From NCBI GenBank assembly GCA_015478945.1, contig JABUQX010097243.1:1-15000 (forward strand): 15,000 nt of DNA, given 5' to 3'. The notes beneath the pieces are model-generated. The model had not been told where the DNA came from, did not search any database, and worked only from the letters and a program-made list of their open reading frames with translations. Source of the stretch: Trachelipus rathkii. Its lineage: Eukaryota; Arthropoda; Malacostraca; Isopoda; Trachelipodidae. This document shows, in pieces, positions 1-7,954 of this stretch (position 1 is its first letter; the number at the start of each line of letters is the position of its first letter). A program made the translations under genes and the position numbers.

Positions 1-18
1 GAGAGAGATATATATATA

Positions 19-64
<46 letters not shown>

Positions 65-69
65 TATAT

Positions 70-134
<65 letters not shown>

Positions 135-166
135 GTATATATATATATATATATATAATATATAAT

Positions 167-256
<90 letters not shown>
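1..256. repeat. (TA)n microsatellite, interrupted
   Basis: Almost pure alternating TA with occasional phase breaks (AATA, TATTAT, AGTATA) after a short GAGAGA lead-in at the window edge. No gene signal. Length is probably unreliable because such tracts assemble poorly. Confidence 0.97.
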
Positions 257-260
<4 letters not shown>

Positions 261-359
261 CATTTATACATTGCATTATATTCACAAATACACTAACATA
301 AGTCAAATGAAACTTAGAAAAAGATTTGAGTTCTTAAACGCATTTTTCTAATATTTCAG
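257..359 (+). other. Putative intron end with splice acceptor
   Basis: AT-rich sequence between the TA microsatellite and the hAT exon. It ends in a T-rich tract and TTTCAG (AG at 358-359). An in-frame TAG at 315-317 closes the reading frame upstream, consistent with intron. No branch point can be assigned with confidence. Confidence 0.4.
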
Positions 360-701
360 AAACTGAAATTCCTCATATATCCAGCAGACACCTCTGGAGC
401 AGTTGGACAAACCTTGAATAGCTGGGCTGCAGTAAATGTTCACCACAGTACCCCTCTCACTAGGAACCTGTTTCCGTGTGAATACCAGGAGGTCTGGGTG
501 GACTTGTTTCTCAAGTTTTATAACCCATTAGCCAGCTCAGCGGCCTTGGAAAGGTTGTTTAGTCAAGGCTCTGACATTCTAAGAGCAAAGAGGACAGTCA
601 TGGCATCCAGCAATTTTGAAAAATTTATCTTTATGAAAGGGAATATTACCCTGTTCAGAATACTAGAGGAGAGCGAGGAGAAAGAGGTAACAGATAATTG
701 A
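360..701 (+). CDS. hAT-family transposase, C-terminal dimerisation exon (partial)
   Basis: This is the C-terminal piece of a hAT-superfamily DNA transposase. The frame is open from 318 to the TGA at 699-701 and the protein is about 113 residues if the exon begins at 360. A plausible splice acceptor, a T-rich run ending in TTTCAG, finishes at 359 and fits this frame, so I start the exon there; the first in-frame ATG is far inside (the 414 start would be a TTG). The diagnostic block is FLKFYNPLASSAALERLFSQ, followed by GSDILRAKR and NFEKFIFMKGN, which matches the hAT C-terminal dimerisation motif (hydrophobic stretch, S-A-x-x-E-R-x-F-S, then KR). In the family this helps assemble the transposase oligomer. 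No DDE catalytic core or zinc finger is present, since those would lie upstream of the window. No frameshift is seen. It belongs to a different subfamily from the relic at 12159-13605, so the two are not halves of one element. It could be a live element, a dead copy or a domesticated gene. Confidence 0.75.
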   Translation, partial: KLKFLIYPADTSGAVGQTLNSWAAVNVHHSTPLTRNLFPCEYQEVWVDLFLKFYNPLASSAALERLFSQGSDILRAKRTVMASSNFEKFIFMKGNITLFRILEESEEKEVTDN

Positions 702-780
702 ATAATATAAATATTTCTCATTTTTTGTTATATATAGTAGTAGGAGATCCATTCCGGACGTGTTGGTCATTTTGACCACA

Positions 781-912
781 GCTCTTTTTACCTGCCCTTG
801 ACCTTTTTTGAGCTCGAATTTTTACCTGCCTTGACCTTTTTTGAGCTCGAATTTTTACCTGACCTTTACCTTTTTGGGCCTTTACCTTTTTGGGCCTTGA
901 CCTTTTTTCGAC
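781..912 (+). repeat. Subterminal tandem array, 33-bp then 17-bp units (left)
   Basis: Two near-identical 33-bp units containing TTTTTACCTGC, CTTGACC and GAGCTCGAA, then two shorter units of the form TTTACCTTTTTGGGCC. Mirrored at 10915-11050. Confidence 0.75.
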
Positions 913-954
913 CAACCCTTTGGTCTTCCATGGGTCATTTTTGGCCCACGGTAT

Positions 955-1060
955 TTTTTGAGAACCCTAATTTTTTGAGAACCCTAATTTTTTGAGAACC
1001 CTAATTTTTTGAGAACCCTAATTTTTTGAGAACCCTAATTTTTTGGCAACCCTAATTTTT
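955..1060 (+). repeat. 17-bp tandem array carrying CCCTAA (left)
   Basis: Five exact 17-bp repeats of ATTTTTTGAGAACCCTA starting near 955, then two variant units with GGCAACCC in place of GAGAACCC. Each unit contains the telomere-type hexamer CCCTAA once. Confidence 0.9.
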
Positions 1061-1061
1061 G

Positions 1062-1110
1062 GCAACCCTTCGAAGAAGGGTTGCGCCAAACGGTTGCGTC
1101 AGCAACCGTT
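1062..1110 (+). other. Tandem perfect stem-loops (left copy)
   Basis: Two adjacent perfect hairpins. First: GCAACCCTTC (1062-1071), loop GAA, GAAGGGTTGC (1075-1084). Second: AACGGTTGC (1089-1097), loop GTCA, GCAACCGTT (1102-1110). They are identical in the other arm, which is notable because flanking DNA carries indels. Possible transposase-binding or cruciform site; function inferred only. Confidence 0.7.
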
Positions 1111-1151
1111 GTACGTATTGCCCCCTATTTTACGCCCCCCTAATTTTTTCG

Positions 1152-1690
1152 ACCATGGGTCATTTTTTGCCCACGGTAATTTTTGGGCACCCTTTAGGGG
1201 CTTAGCCCGTTTTTGATGTCTTAACCTTGTTTGACCATGATATTTCGGCCTTGACCTTGCCATATACCATGGGTCAATTTTGGCCCACGCCAATTTTTTG
1301 CCCACTCGTGGCCCACCCGTCACATATTTCGTTCCTAACTTGAACGCATGTATGGATCTATCCTAACTTGAACACCTACACACCAAACACACCACAACAC
1401 ACACACACACACACACACACACAACACACACACACTTAACACTTATACACACATTCACTATGACACTTATTCACACATAACTTACATTTTCCCATAGACA
1501 CTTACATTTCACTTATATCCACGTACAAACACACGCCATCCCTTGGTCGTCCATGCGGTCAATTTTGAACCCAGGTATTTTTTGTCCGTTCTTTAGGGAC
1601 TTAGCCCTTTTTTTGATGTCTTAACCTTGTTGTCTCGAATTTGCTCCAAAGCTTGACAGATACCGTGGGTCAATTTTGACCACGCTAACT
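1152..1690 (+). repeat. Direct repeat pair with CCATGGGTCA-type motif (left)
   Basis: Two diverged copies of a roughly 140-150-bp unit at about 1152-1302 and 1546-1688. Both run: CCATG(C)GGTCA, a TTTAGGG..CTTAGCCC block, TTGATGTCTTAACCTTG, then a final GTGGGTCAATTTT or ATGGGTCAATTTT. Between them lie TAACTTGAACRC direct repeats (1334-1374) and the CA tract. Mirrored at about 10145-10705. Confidence 0.6.
1378..1435 (+). repeat. (CA)n microsatellite (left arm)
   Basis: CA tract with a few ACACCA interruptions; its mirror is the TG tract at 10399-10485. The sequence from here to about 1520 is ACTTACA/CATTCACTATGACACTT-type low-complexity repeat. Confidence 0.95.
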
Positions 1691-1771
1691 TGATGCTTGA
1701 TGGTTCCCAATCACGGCGAAAGAAAGTAATCTAGTGATGTTCTATTTAGTGTTCTATGAGTATTAGATGAT

Positions 1772-1947
1772 GCCAGGTGAGTGCCAGGTGAGTGCCAAGT
1801 GAGTGGCAAATAAAAAAAAAAAAACAAAGTTTTTTTTTGGGGGCCCCCCCCAAGTGAGTGCCAATGAGGGCCAAGTGAGTGCCAATGAGTGCCAAGTGAG
1901 TGCCACATAGTGCCATGTGAGTGCCACATAGTGCCAACTGAGTGCCA
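1772..1947 (+). repeat. GTGCCA tandem array (left)
   Basis: About a dozen short units of the form GAGTGCCAAGT or GAGTGCCAAT, with CATAGTGCCA variants at the end. The array is interrupted at 1807-1851 by a homopolymer patch missing from the mirror array. Confidence 0.9.
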
Positions 1948-2207
1948 CTTTTTCAAGCCTTTTCTAGACTCCCCTGAGCCCTAGAATTGCCCTAATATGG
2001 GTGTCTACCCCTATGTAATTGTAAGGTATGAGGAATCGATTGGTTTATATTACAATCTGCTAGAAAGCTTCCTATTTCTCTATGAGTTAGTAATTTTATA
2101 ACACTTATAAGCACTTACACTCTTCCATAGACACTTACATTTAAACCATATACACTTACAACTCTCACCCACACACAGGTACACTACACCTTACACTCAC
2201 AGCACTC
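1948..2207. other. Gene-free arm segment between arrays
   Basis: AT-rich arm sequence mirrored by about 9691-9937, ending in low-complexity CTTACACTC/CATAGACACTTACA repeats. No gene or RNA signal. Confidence 0.6.
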
Positions 2208-2460
2208 TGATATTTTGATGCCTCAGCATTAATGCTTCAGCAATGATGCCTCAGCCATTAATGCCTCCCGCATTGATTGCCTGCGGCATAATGCTCAGCA
2301 TTGATGCCTCAACATTAATGCCTCATCATTGATGCCTCAACTTTGAAGGTTCATCTTTGGTGTTCATCTTTGATGACGTCATCTTGATACCATCTTATAT
2401 TGATGACTTCATCTTTTGATGGAATCATCTTTTGATGGCTGCATCTCTTCCTACATCAAA
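2208..2460 (+). repeat. GATGCCTCA tandem array (left arm)
   Basis: Repeats of GATGCCTCAGCATTAAT type (about 14-16 bp), grading into TCATCTTTGATG units. It contains a perfect palindromic TGACGTCA at 2374-2381. Related arrays are at 5925-6160 (same orientation) and 9440-9690 (inverted). Confidence 0.9.
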
Positions 2461-2486
2461 GAACAGAGTTAATATTAATGTCTCCC

Positions 2487-2580
2487 CTAGTTCATAAGCG
2501 TGCCATCAGGCCGCAGCATGATCTCTCCGCGTGAAGTCCACGAACCCGCACCCGCAGGTGCGACCCGGCGCGCGAATGAA
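2487..2580 (+). repeat. Outer GC/CpG island (left)
   Basis: A sharp GC- and CpG-rich block in AT-rich surroundings. It starts with CTAGTTCATAAGC, carries CAGCATGA and CCGCACCCGC, and ends with GCGCGAATGAA. The same start and end motifs frame the inner islands, so all four are one module family. Confidence 0.8.
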
Positions 2581-2826
2581 AAATATATACTATAAGTCAT
2601 TTATTTTTATTTCATACTTAAAACATTTTTTATTAAAAACATTTTCGCGAGACCTAAAACTGTAACACATATAATTTATTAAATTATTTTTACTTAATAC
2701 TTTTTACTTAATACTTTTTTTAATTTATAAATTTTTAAAAAATTGTATGTAAGAAGAAAAAAACCCAGAGTGCCTGATATTAATCATTTTATTTAACTAC
2801 CAACTGTACGAAATTTTATTAAAACC
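2581..2826. other. AT-rich arm segment
   Basis: AT-rich sequence mirrored by about 9072-9316. It includes short TACTTTTTACTTAA repeats and a well-conserved block around CCCAGAGTGCCTGATA (about 2764-2780, mirrored at about 9121-9136). No gene seen. Confidence 0.6.
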
Positions 2827-3385
2827 ATTAACATTACATACCTTAAAGCAGTAATCAGTAAATCAATAAAAGGTGTAACCTAACACCAAGAAGGGGATTA
2901 GTATGCTTTGTTTTACGCTTTCTGCTACTTAACTCAATGTTTTACTGTTTTTAACTTATATGTTTTACTGCTTTAAATCACATATTTATTAACATACATA
3001 CCTTAAAGCAGTAATTCAGTAAATCAATAGAGGTGTTACCTAACACTAAGGGGGGATTAGTATGCTTTTTGTTTTACTGCTTTTACTGCTTTAACTCATA
3101 TGTTTTACTAGCTTTAACTATGTTTTACTGCTTTAACTCAATATGGTTTTACTGCTTTAACCCATATATTTATTAACATTACAATACCTTAAAGCAGTAA
3201 ATCAGTAAATCAATAGAGGTTGTGACCTAACACTAAGGGGGGATTAGTATGCTTTTGTTTTTACTGCTTTACTGCTTTAACTTTCTGGCTTTACTGCTTA
3301 ACTCATGTTTTACTGCTTTACTTCTGCTTTACTGTTTTAACTCATATGTTTTACTGCTTAACTCATATATTTATTAACCATTATG
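2827..3385 (+). repeat. Tandem 160-185-bp units with GCAGTAAA motif (left)
   Basis: Three higher-order units starting at about 2827, 2988 and 3171. Each begins ATTAACATTACATACC, then CTTAAAGCAGTAAATCAGTA, a GGTGT(A/T)ACCTAACAC block, GGGGATTAGTATGC, and several short TTTTACTGCTTTAACTCATA subrepeats. A truncated fourth unit follows. Confidence 0.85.
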
Positions 3386-3530
3386 TTTTTTTATTTTGTT
3401 TTAAATACTTTTTATTTATTTTTATTATTATTTTTATTTATTTTTATATTTTTTAATTATTTTTATTAATTTTATTTTATTATTTTTTATTATACTTAGT
3501 GTTATTTACTTCATGCCTATTGTTATTATT
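3386..3530. repeat. T-rich low-complexity (left arm)
   Basis: TTTTTATTATTT-type sequence, mirrored by the A-rich 8400-8530. It ends in TTATTATTTAGAACACACA, which also starts the direct repeats of the central spacer. Confidence 0.75.
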
Positions 3531-4010
3531 ATTTAGAACACACAGTACACACACACACACCACCACCACCACTGCACACACAGACACACACAGACACCTA
3601 CACACACACACTCATCAAGTATGGCTCTTTGGAAACTTACTCTAGTAATACTAATTTGAAAACACATCCACTATGACACTTACATTTACCCATAGACACT
3701 TACATTTACACTTATACACATGCGGTCACACCACGACACAAACTTACACTTTACCACATTCACTATGAACATCCACTTATTCAACATTCACTATGACACT
3801 TACATTTAAATCCATTAGATACTTACATTTACCTTACACTCACACACATGGATTTACTTCACTCAAAAGATTTACTTTACACTCACACACAGATTTACTT
3901 TCACACCACACCCAGATTTACTTACTCTAGAATACTATTTGAAAACACATACCCACACACCTACACAACACACACACACCTACGCACACCTCACTTACAC
4001 AAATAACGTA
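3531..4010 (+). repeat. CA-rich array with CATAGACACTTACA units (left)
   Basis: (CA)n stretches plus repeats of CACTATGACACTTACATTTA and CACACACAGATTTACTT. Mirror at 7955-8375. No coding potential. Confidence 0.85.
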
Positions 4011-4636
4011 TAATTTATTAAAACATTTTTTTTGTTTTAATTAAACACGTACATTATATTACTCATTCAAAAATATAACTAAAAATTATTTCAAAGTTTC
4101 TTTAAAAACTTCTATAATAAATCAATCATTATCTTTGAACAAAGAATTTCTATTAACTTTGAAATACTTTTTGTTTGTTAGAAACTATATAACTAATAAA
4201 ATTTTGAAATCACTTTTCAGTAAATTTTATTACGAAATTTTATTAAAAACTTATTACGTACCTTAAAGCAATAAATCAGTAAATCAGTAAGGCCAGCCCC
4301 TAGCACCCCTCTAACATCAAGCTATGCACGTTTTCGTTTCTATGACTTACTGTTTACATCATCGTTTAGCCCATGGTAATAAGTATAAATACAAAAATAA
4401 CGTTCTTCTCTGCTAACATAACATGTATTTATTTAAAATCATTCTAAGTTTTTAATTAAAAATAAATAACCATTATTCAATTACATTTATATTATCCAAT
4501 GGATAATAAGTAAAAAAATTTCAAAGTTTTATTATTATAATTGTTATTGTTGCTAATACTTTTATTTTTATCTGTGTACACTGACAATCCATCACGAGAA
4601 AACACAACAAGCCGCACAATCCTTACAGATACGAAA
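4011..4636. other. AT-rich arm segment with one GCAGTAAA-type unit
   Basis: Mirrored by about 7320-7950. AT-rich, with a fourth diverged GCAGTAAA-type unit at about 4255-4330 (TACGTACCTTAAAGCAATAA, then CCCCTAGCACCCCTC), mirrored at about 7607-7687. No gene. Confidence 0.65.
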
Positions 4637-4880
4637 CTGACCTCTCTCTGTAAAATGTGTTGAAATAACTTACTTTAGGTCTAAATTTAGAATAATCCTT
4701 TTTGTTACCCCGGGGCGATTAAGGCCTAATTCCAGGTCAAAATATATTTCAAACTGACGCTTTTTTCTGTAAAATGTGGTGCAATAACTGCGTTTGGGCC
4801 TAAATTTAGGCCTAAATTTAGGATAAGCTTCTTTTGTAGACGGGCTAATTTAATCCTAATACCAGTCCAAAAGGTTATTC
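4637..4880 (+). repeat. Tandem pair of roughly 120-130-bp units (left)
   Basis: Two diverged units, about 4637-4752 and 4753-4880. Both run CTGAC, CTGTAAAATGTG, AATAAC, CTAAATTTAG, CTTTTGT, CGGG and CCTAATnCCAG. The second has a duplicated CCTAAATTTAGG. Mirrored at about 7085-7325. Confidence 0.65.
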
Positions 4881-4916
4881 CCGTATAGACAAGAATCATT
4901 GTTTTATTATTAAATT

Positions 4917-5047
4917 TTTATAAATATATTTCAAACTGAAAAATTCCTGGATCGGTAAGATCCTTTTAAGCAGGTAAAAAGGAAAAGTTTTCCTTACTTG
5001 TGATTGGTCGGGTAATCCTTATCTCTATATGACCCTCTTGTGATTGG
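4917..5047 (-). promoter_or_regulatory. Candidate promoter-like block: two CCAAT boxes and a TATA motif (left, facing outward)
   Basis: On the minus strand GACCAATCAC occurs twice (ATTGG at 5043-5047 and 5003-5007), followed about 75-80 bp downstream by TATTTATAAAA (4917-4927). The order and strand resemble a CCAAT/TATA polymerase II promoter firing away from the centre. No downstream gene is visible, and a TATA motif in AT-rich DNA is cheap, so this is tentative. Confidence 0.25.
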
Positions 5048-5302
5048 TCGAGAATTATTTATCGTCTTTTGAAAATAAACTTTGTTCTTTAAACTTGTAT
5101 TTGAGCAGGTGTGTGTTTTATTATCTTTTAGACCCAAACTCATTTTAAAATCATAGTCATTTTAGCTGTTAAGCGGTGCCCAAGTTAATCTGATTTGTAT
5201 TAAAAGTGTTTTATTTTTACTAGTGTATATCATATTTATAATAAATACTTACATTGAGGAATAAATATTAAATTCACTAGAATAGATAATAAAATTAATT
5301 CA
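5048..5302. other. AT-rich arm segment
   Basis: Mirrored by about 6656-6909. Contains TTTGAGCAGGTGTGTGTTTTA and a well-kept AAGCGGTGC block. No gene seen. Confidence 0.6.
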
Positions 5303-5470
5303 CTAGTTCATAAGCTAACCACCAGGGCTCAGCATGAGCCCCCACCCGCAAGGCAGACTAACCCCGCACCCGCTGGGCGGTCCCGCCGCGTCGCCCGCCC
5401 TGCCGCGGTCCCCGCCCGCCGCGTCCCCCGCCTGCGCGTGCGCCCGCAGGCGCAATATTTCCGCGCGAAT
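5303..5470 (+). repeat. Inner GC/CpG island (left)
   Basis: Very GC-rich, framed by CTAGTTCATAAGC and GCGCGAAT like the outer islands. The middle is a short array of CCGCCCGCCGCGTCCC-like units, followed by GCGCCCGCAGGCGC. About 60 bp shorter than its mirror, so some array units are missing here. Confidence 0.8.
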
Positions 5471-5924
5471 TATTATTTAGAACACACATACCAACACACA
5501 CACCACTATACATACGCCATCCTACACACACACACACACACACGCACACGAAGTCGATCACACACACACCAACAATCTATCACACATCGACACACACACC
5601 TGTCCACTTACACATATAACGTATAATCTTATTAAAACATTTTATTTTATTATTATACTTAGTGTGTATTTACTTCATGCCTATTGTTTATTATTATTTA
5701 GAACATACATACACACACACACACACACAACACGAATATATGTTAACACATCACCACGACCCCACACACTTACACATAAAACGTATAATTTATATTAAAA
5801 CATTTTATTTTTATTTTATTATTATACTTCGTGTTTATTGTTACTATTATTTAGAACACACATACACCACACACACACAACCTACACACTTACACATACG
5901 CACCCACCACACTCGATTTTTTGA

Positions 5925-6160
5925 TGCCTCAACTTTGATGCCTCAAGCTTTTGATGCCTCAACTTTGAATGCCTCATTTTGATGCCTCAACTTTGATTCC
6001 TCAGTTTTTGGATGCCTCAACTTTGATGCCTCAAGCTTTTGATGCCTCAGCTTTGATGCCTCCACCTTTAATAACTTAGCTTTGATACCTCAGCTTTTGA
6101 GTGTTTCATCTTTGATGACTCATCTTTGGATGGCGTCATCTTTGATACCACCTATATTGA
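5925..6160 (+). repeat. GATGCCTCA tandem array (spacer copy)
   Basis: Units of GATGCCTCAACTTT and GATGCCTCAAGCTTTT, grading into TTTGATGACTCATC, in the same orientation and order as the left-arm array. It lies in the unmirrored spacer, which makes it a third copy of the module. Confidence 0.9.
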
Positions 6161-6302
6161 TGATTCATCTTATAAGCAGTTACACCTTACCATAGACACT
6201 TACACTTACACTTATATACACTATATCTCTTATTCACGACATACGCACATACACATAGACACTTATGTTCACCCATAGAACTTACACTCCACACACACAC
6301 TA

Positions 6303-6328
6303 TACTATATTTATATATCAATAATATA

Positions 6329-6360
<32 letters not shown>

Positions 6361-6378
6361 TATTTATATATATTATAA

Positions 6379-6416
<38 letters not shown>

Positions 6417-6417
6417 T
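6303..6417. repeat. (TA)n tract at right edge of spacer
   Basis: TA microsatellite with TTATA interruptions next to the inner GC island. The left arm has no counterpart. Confidence 0.9.
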
Positions 6418-6426
6418 AATAATAAT

Positions 6427-6655
6427 TTCATTCGCGCAGGGAATATTGCCGCCTGCGGGCGCACGCGGCCGGCGGAACGCGGAAATATTGCGCCTGCGGG
6501 CGCACGTGGCGGGCAGGCGGGAACGCGGCGGGCGGGACGCGGCGGGCGGGGACGCGAGCGGGCGGGGAACGCGGCGGGACGCCCAGCGTGCGGGGTTTTG
6601 TCTGCCTTTTGCGGGTGGGGCCATGCTGAGCCTGGTGGTTAGCTTATGAACCTAG
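6427..6655 (-). repeat. Inner GC/CpG island (right), with G-quadruplex motif
   Basis: From TTCATTCGCGC to GCTTATGAACCTAG. It contains a direct repeat of about 45 bp (AATATTG..CGCCTGCGGGCGCACG at about 6442 and 6484) and an array of GGGACGCGGCGGGC-like units. At 6530-6551 four G-runs of at least three, with loops of 1, 7 and 1, fit a G-quadruplex motif. Confidence 0.8.
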
Positions 6656-6909
6656 TGAATTAATTATTATCTATTCTAGTGAAATTAATAAATATTCCTC
6701 AATGTAAGTATTTATTATAAATATGATATACACTTAGTAAAAATAAAACACTGTTTAATACAAATCAGATAACTTGTGCACCGCTTAACAGCTAAAATGA
6801 CTATGATTTTAAAATGAGTTTGGGTCTAAAAGATAATAAAACACACACCTGCTCAAATACAAGTTTAAAGAACAACGTTAATTTCAAAAGACGATAAAAT
6901 AATTCTCGA

Positions 6910-7042
6910 CCAATCACATACGAGGTCATATAGAGATATAGGATTACCCCGACCAATCACAAGTAAGGAGAACATTTCCTTTTTACCTGCTTAAAGGATC
7001 TTACCGATCCAGCATGGTTCAGTTTGAAATATATTTATAAAA
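6910..7042 (+). promoter_or_regulatory. Candidate promoter-like block (right, facing outward)
   Basis: Mirror of the left block: CCAAT at 6910-6914 and 6953-6957, TATTTATAAA at about 7032-7041. Both CCAAT boxes sit in GACCAATCAC and are intact in both arms. No reading frame follows. Confidence 0.25.
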
Positions 7043-7084
7043 ATAATAATAACAATGATTCTTTTCTATACGGGAATTCCTTTT

Positions 7085-7325
7085 GACCTGGTATTAGGAT
7101 TAAATTAGCCGTCTACAAAAGGCTTATCCTTAATTTAGGCCTAAATTTAAGGCCTAACGTAAGTTATTGCACACATTTTACAGAAAAAGGTCCAGTTTGA
7201 AATATATTTTGCCTGGAATTAGGCTTAAATCGCCCCGGGTTACAAAAGAGGATTATCCTAAATTTAGAACTAAAGTAGTTATTTTCAACACATTTTAACA
7301 GAGAGAGGTCAGTTTCGTATCTGTA
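7085..7325 (-). repeat. Tandem pair of roughly 120-130-bp units (right)
   Basis: Inverse of 4637-4880, with both units and the CCCCGGG landmark retained. Confidence 0.65.
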
Positions 7326-7954
7326 AGGAGTGCGGTTGTTGTGTTTTTCTTGTGATGGATTGTCAATGTACATAGATAATAATAATAATAATAATAAAGA
7401 AAACCCGAATTATTTAAAAAACTTTGAAATATTTTTAGTTAACATCGAGCGAATAATATAAATGTAAGTGAATAATTGTTATTTTTAAATAAAAACTTAG
7501 AATGATTTTAATAAAATACATGTTATGTTAGCAGAGAAGAACTTATTTTGTTATTTTATACTTATTACATGGCTAAAGATGATGTAAAGCAGTAAGTCAA
7601 TAGAACAAAACGTGGCATAGCTTGATGTAGAGGGGTGCTAGGGGCTGGTTTAACTGATTTACTGATTTATTGCTTTAAGGTACGTAAAATATATGTTTTT
7701 AATAAAATTTCATAAAATGTTAGTAAAAGTTATTTTAAAACTTGATAGTTATAAAATTTATAAACAAAAAGTATTAACAGTTAATAATAAATTCTTTGTT
7801 CAAAGATAATGATTGATTTATTATTGAAGTTTTAAGAAACTTTGAAATAATTTTAGTTATATTTGAATGAGTAATATAAATGTACGTGTTTAATTAAAAC
7901 ATAAAATGTTAATTAGCGAAATATTTATTACTTATATAAACTTTACATACCTTG

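Larger units (their letters stand above)
729..5477 (+). repeat. Left arm of the giant inverted repeat
   Basis: About 4.75 kb, mirrored by 6418-11104. The inner end lies just after the inner GC island, where GCGCGAATTATTATT still matches the other arm and the following AGAACACACA does not. The terminal TATATATA (729-736) could be a target-site duplication rather than part of the arm. Confidence 0.85.
5478..6417. repeat. Central spacer of the palindrome
   Basis: Not mirrored. It holds CA-rich direct repeats in which ATTATTTAGAACA recurs at about 5471, 5693 and 5848, a forward-orientation GATGCCTCA array (5925-6160), a CATAGACACTTACA stretch (6190-6300) and a TA tract (6303-6417). These modules and their order match the left-arm stretches 2100-2460 and 3480-4020, so the spacer is a further direct copy of arm modules, not unique DNA. 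No gene is recognisable. Confidence 0.7.

Noticed and set aside
955..1060. CRISPR-like array
   Set aside because: Units are contiguous with no unique spacers, and the context is eukaryotic.
955..1060. True interstitial telomere repeat
   Set aside because: The hexamer occurs once per 17-bp unit, not back to back.
1711..1956. Three overlapping minus-strand frames with ALTWHSLALTW-like repeats
   Set aside because: The 11-bp GTGCCA array is open in all three frames; the protein repetition reflects the DNA array only.
5358..5982. Open frames in the spacer with THTHT, HTH or CVCVC runs
   Set aside because: Products of the CA microsatellites and GATGCCTCA units, with no recognisable protein features.
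6382..6649. Overlapping GC-rich open frames on both strands
   Set aside because: They result from the stop-poor GC array; composition is Arg/Ala/Gly/Pro repeat and the frames start in TA repeat or end outside the island.
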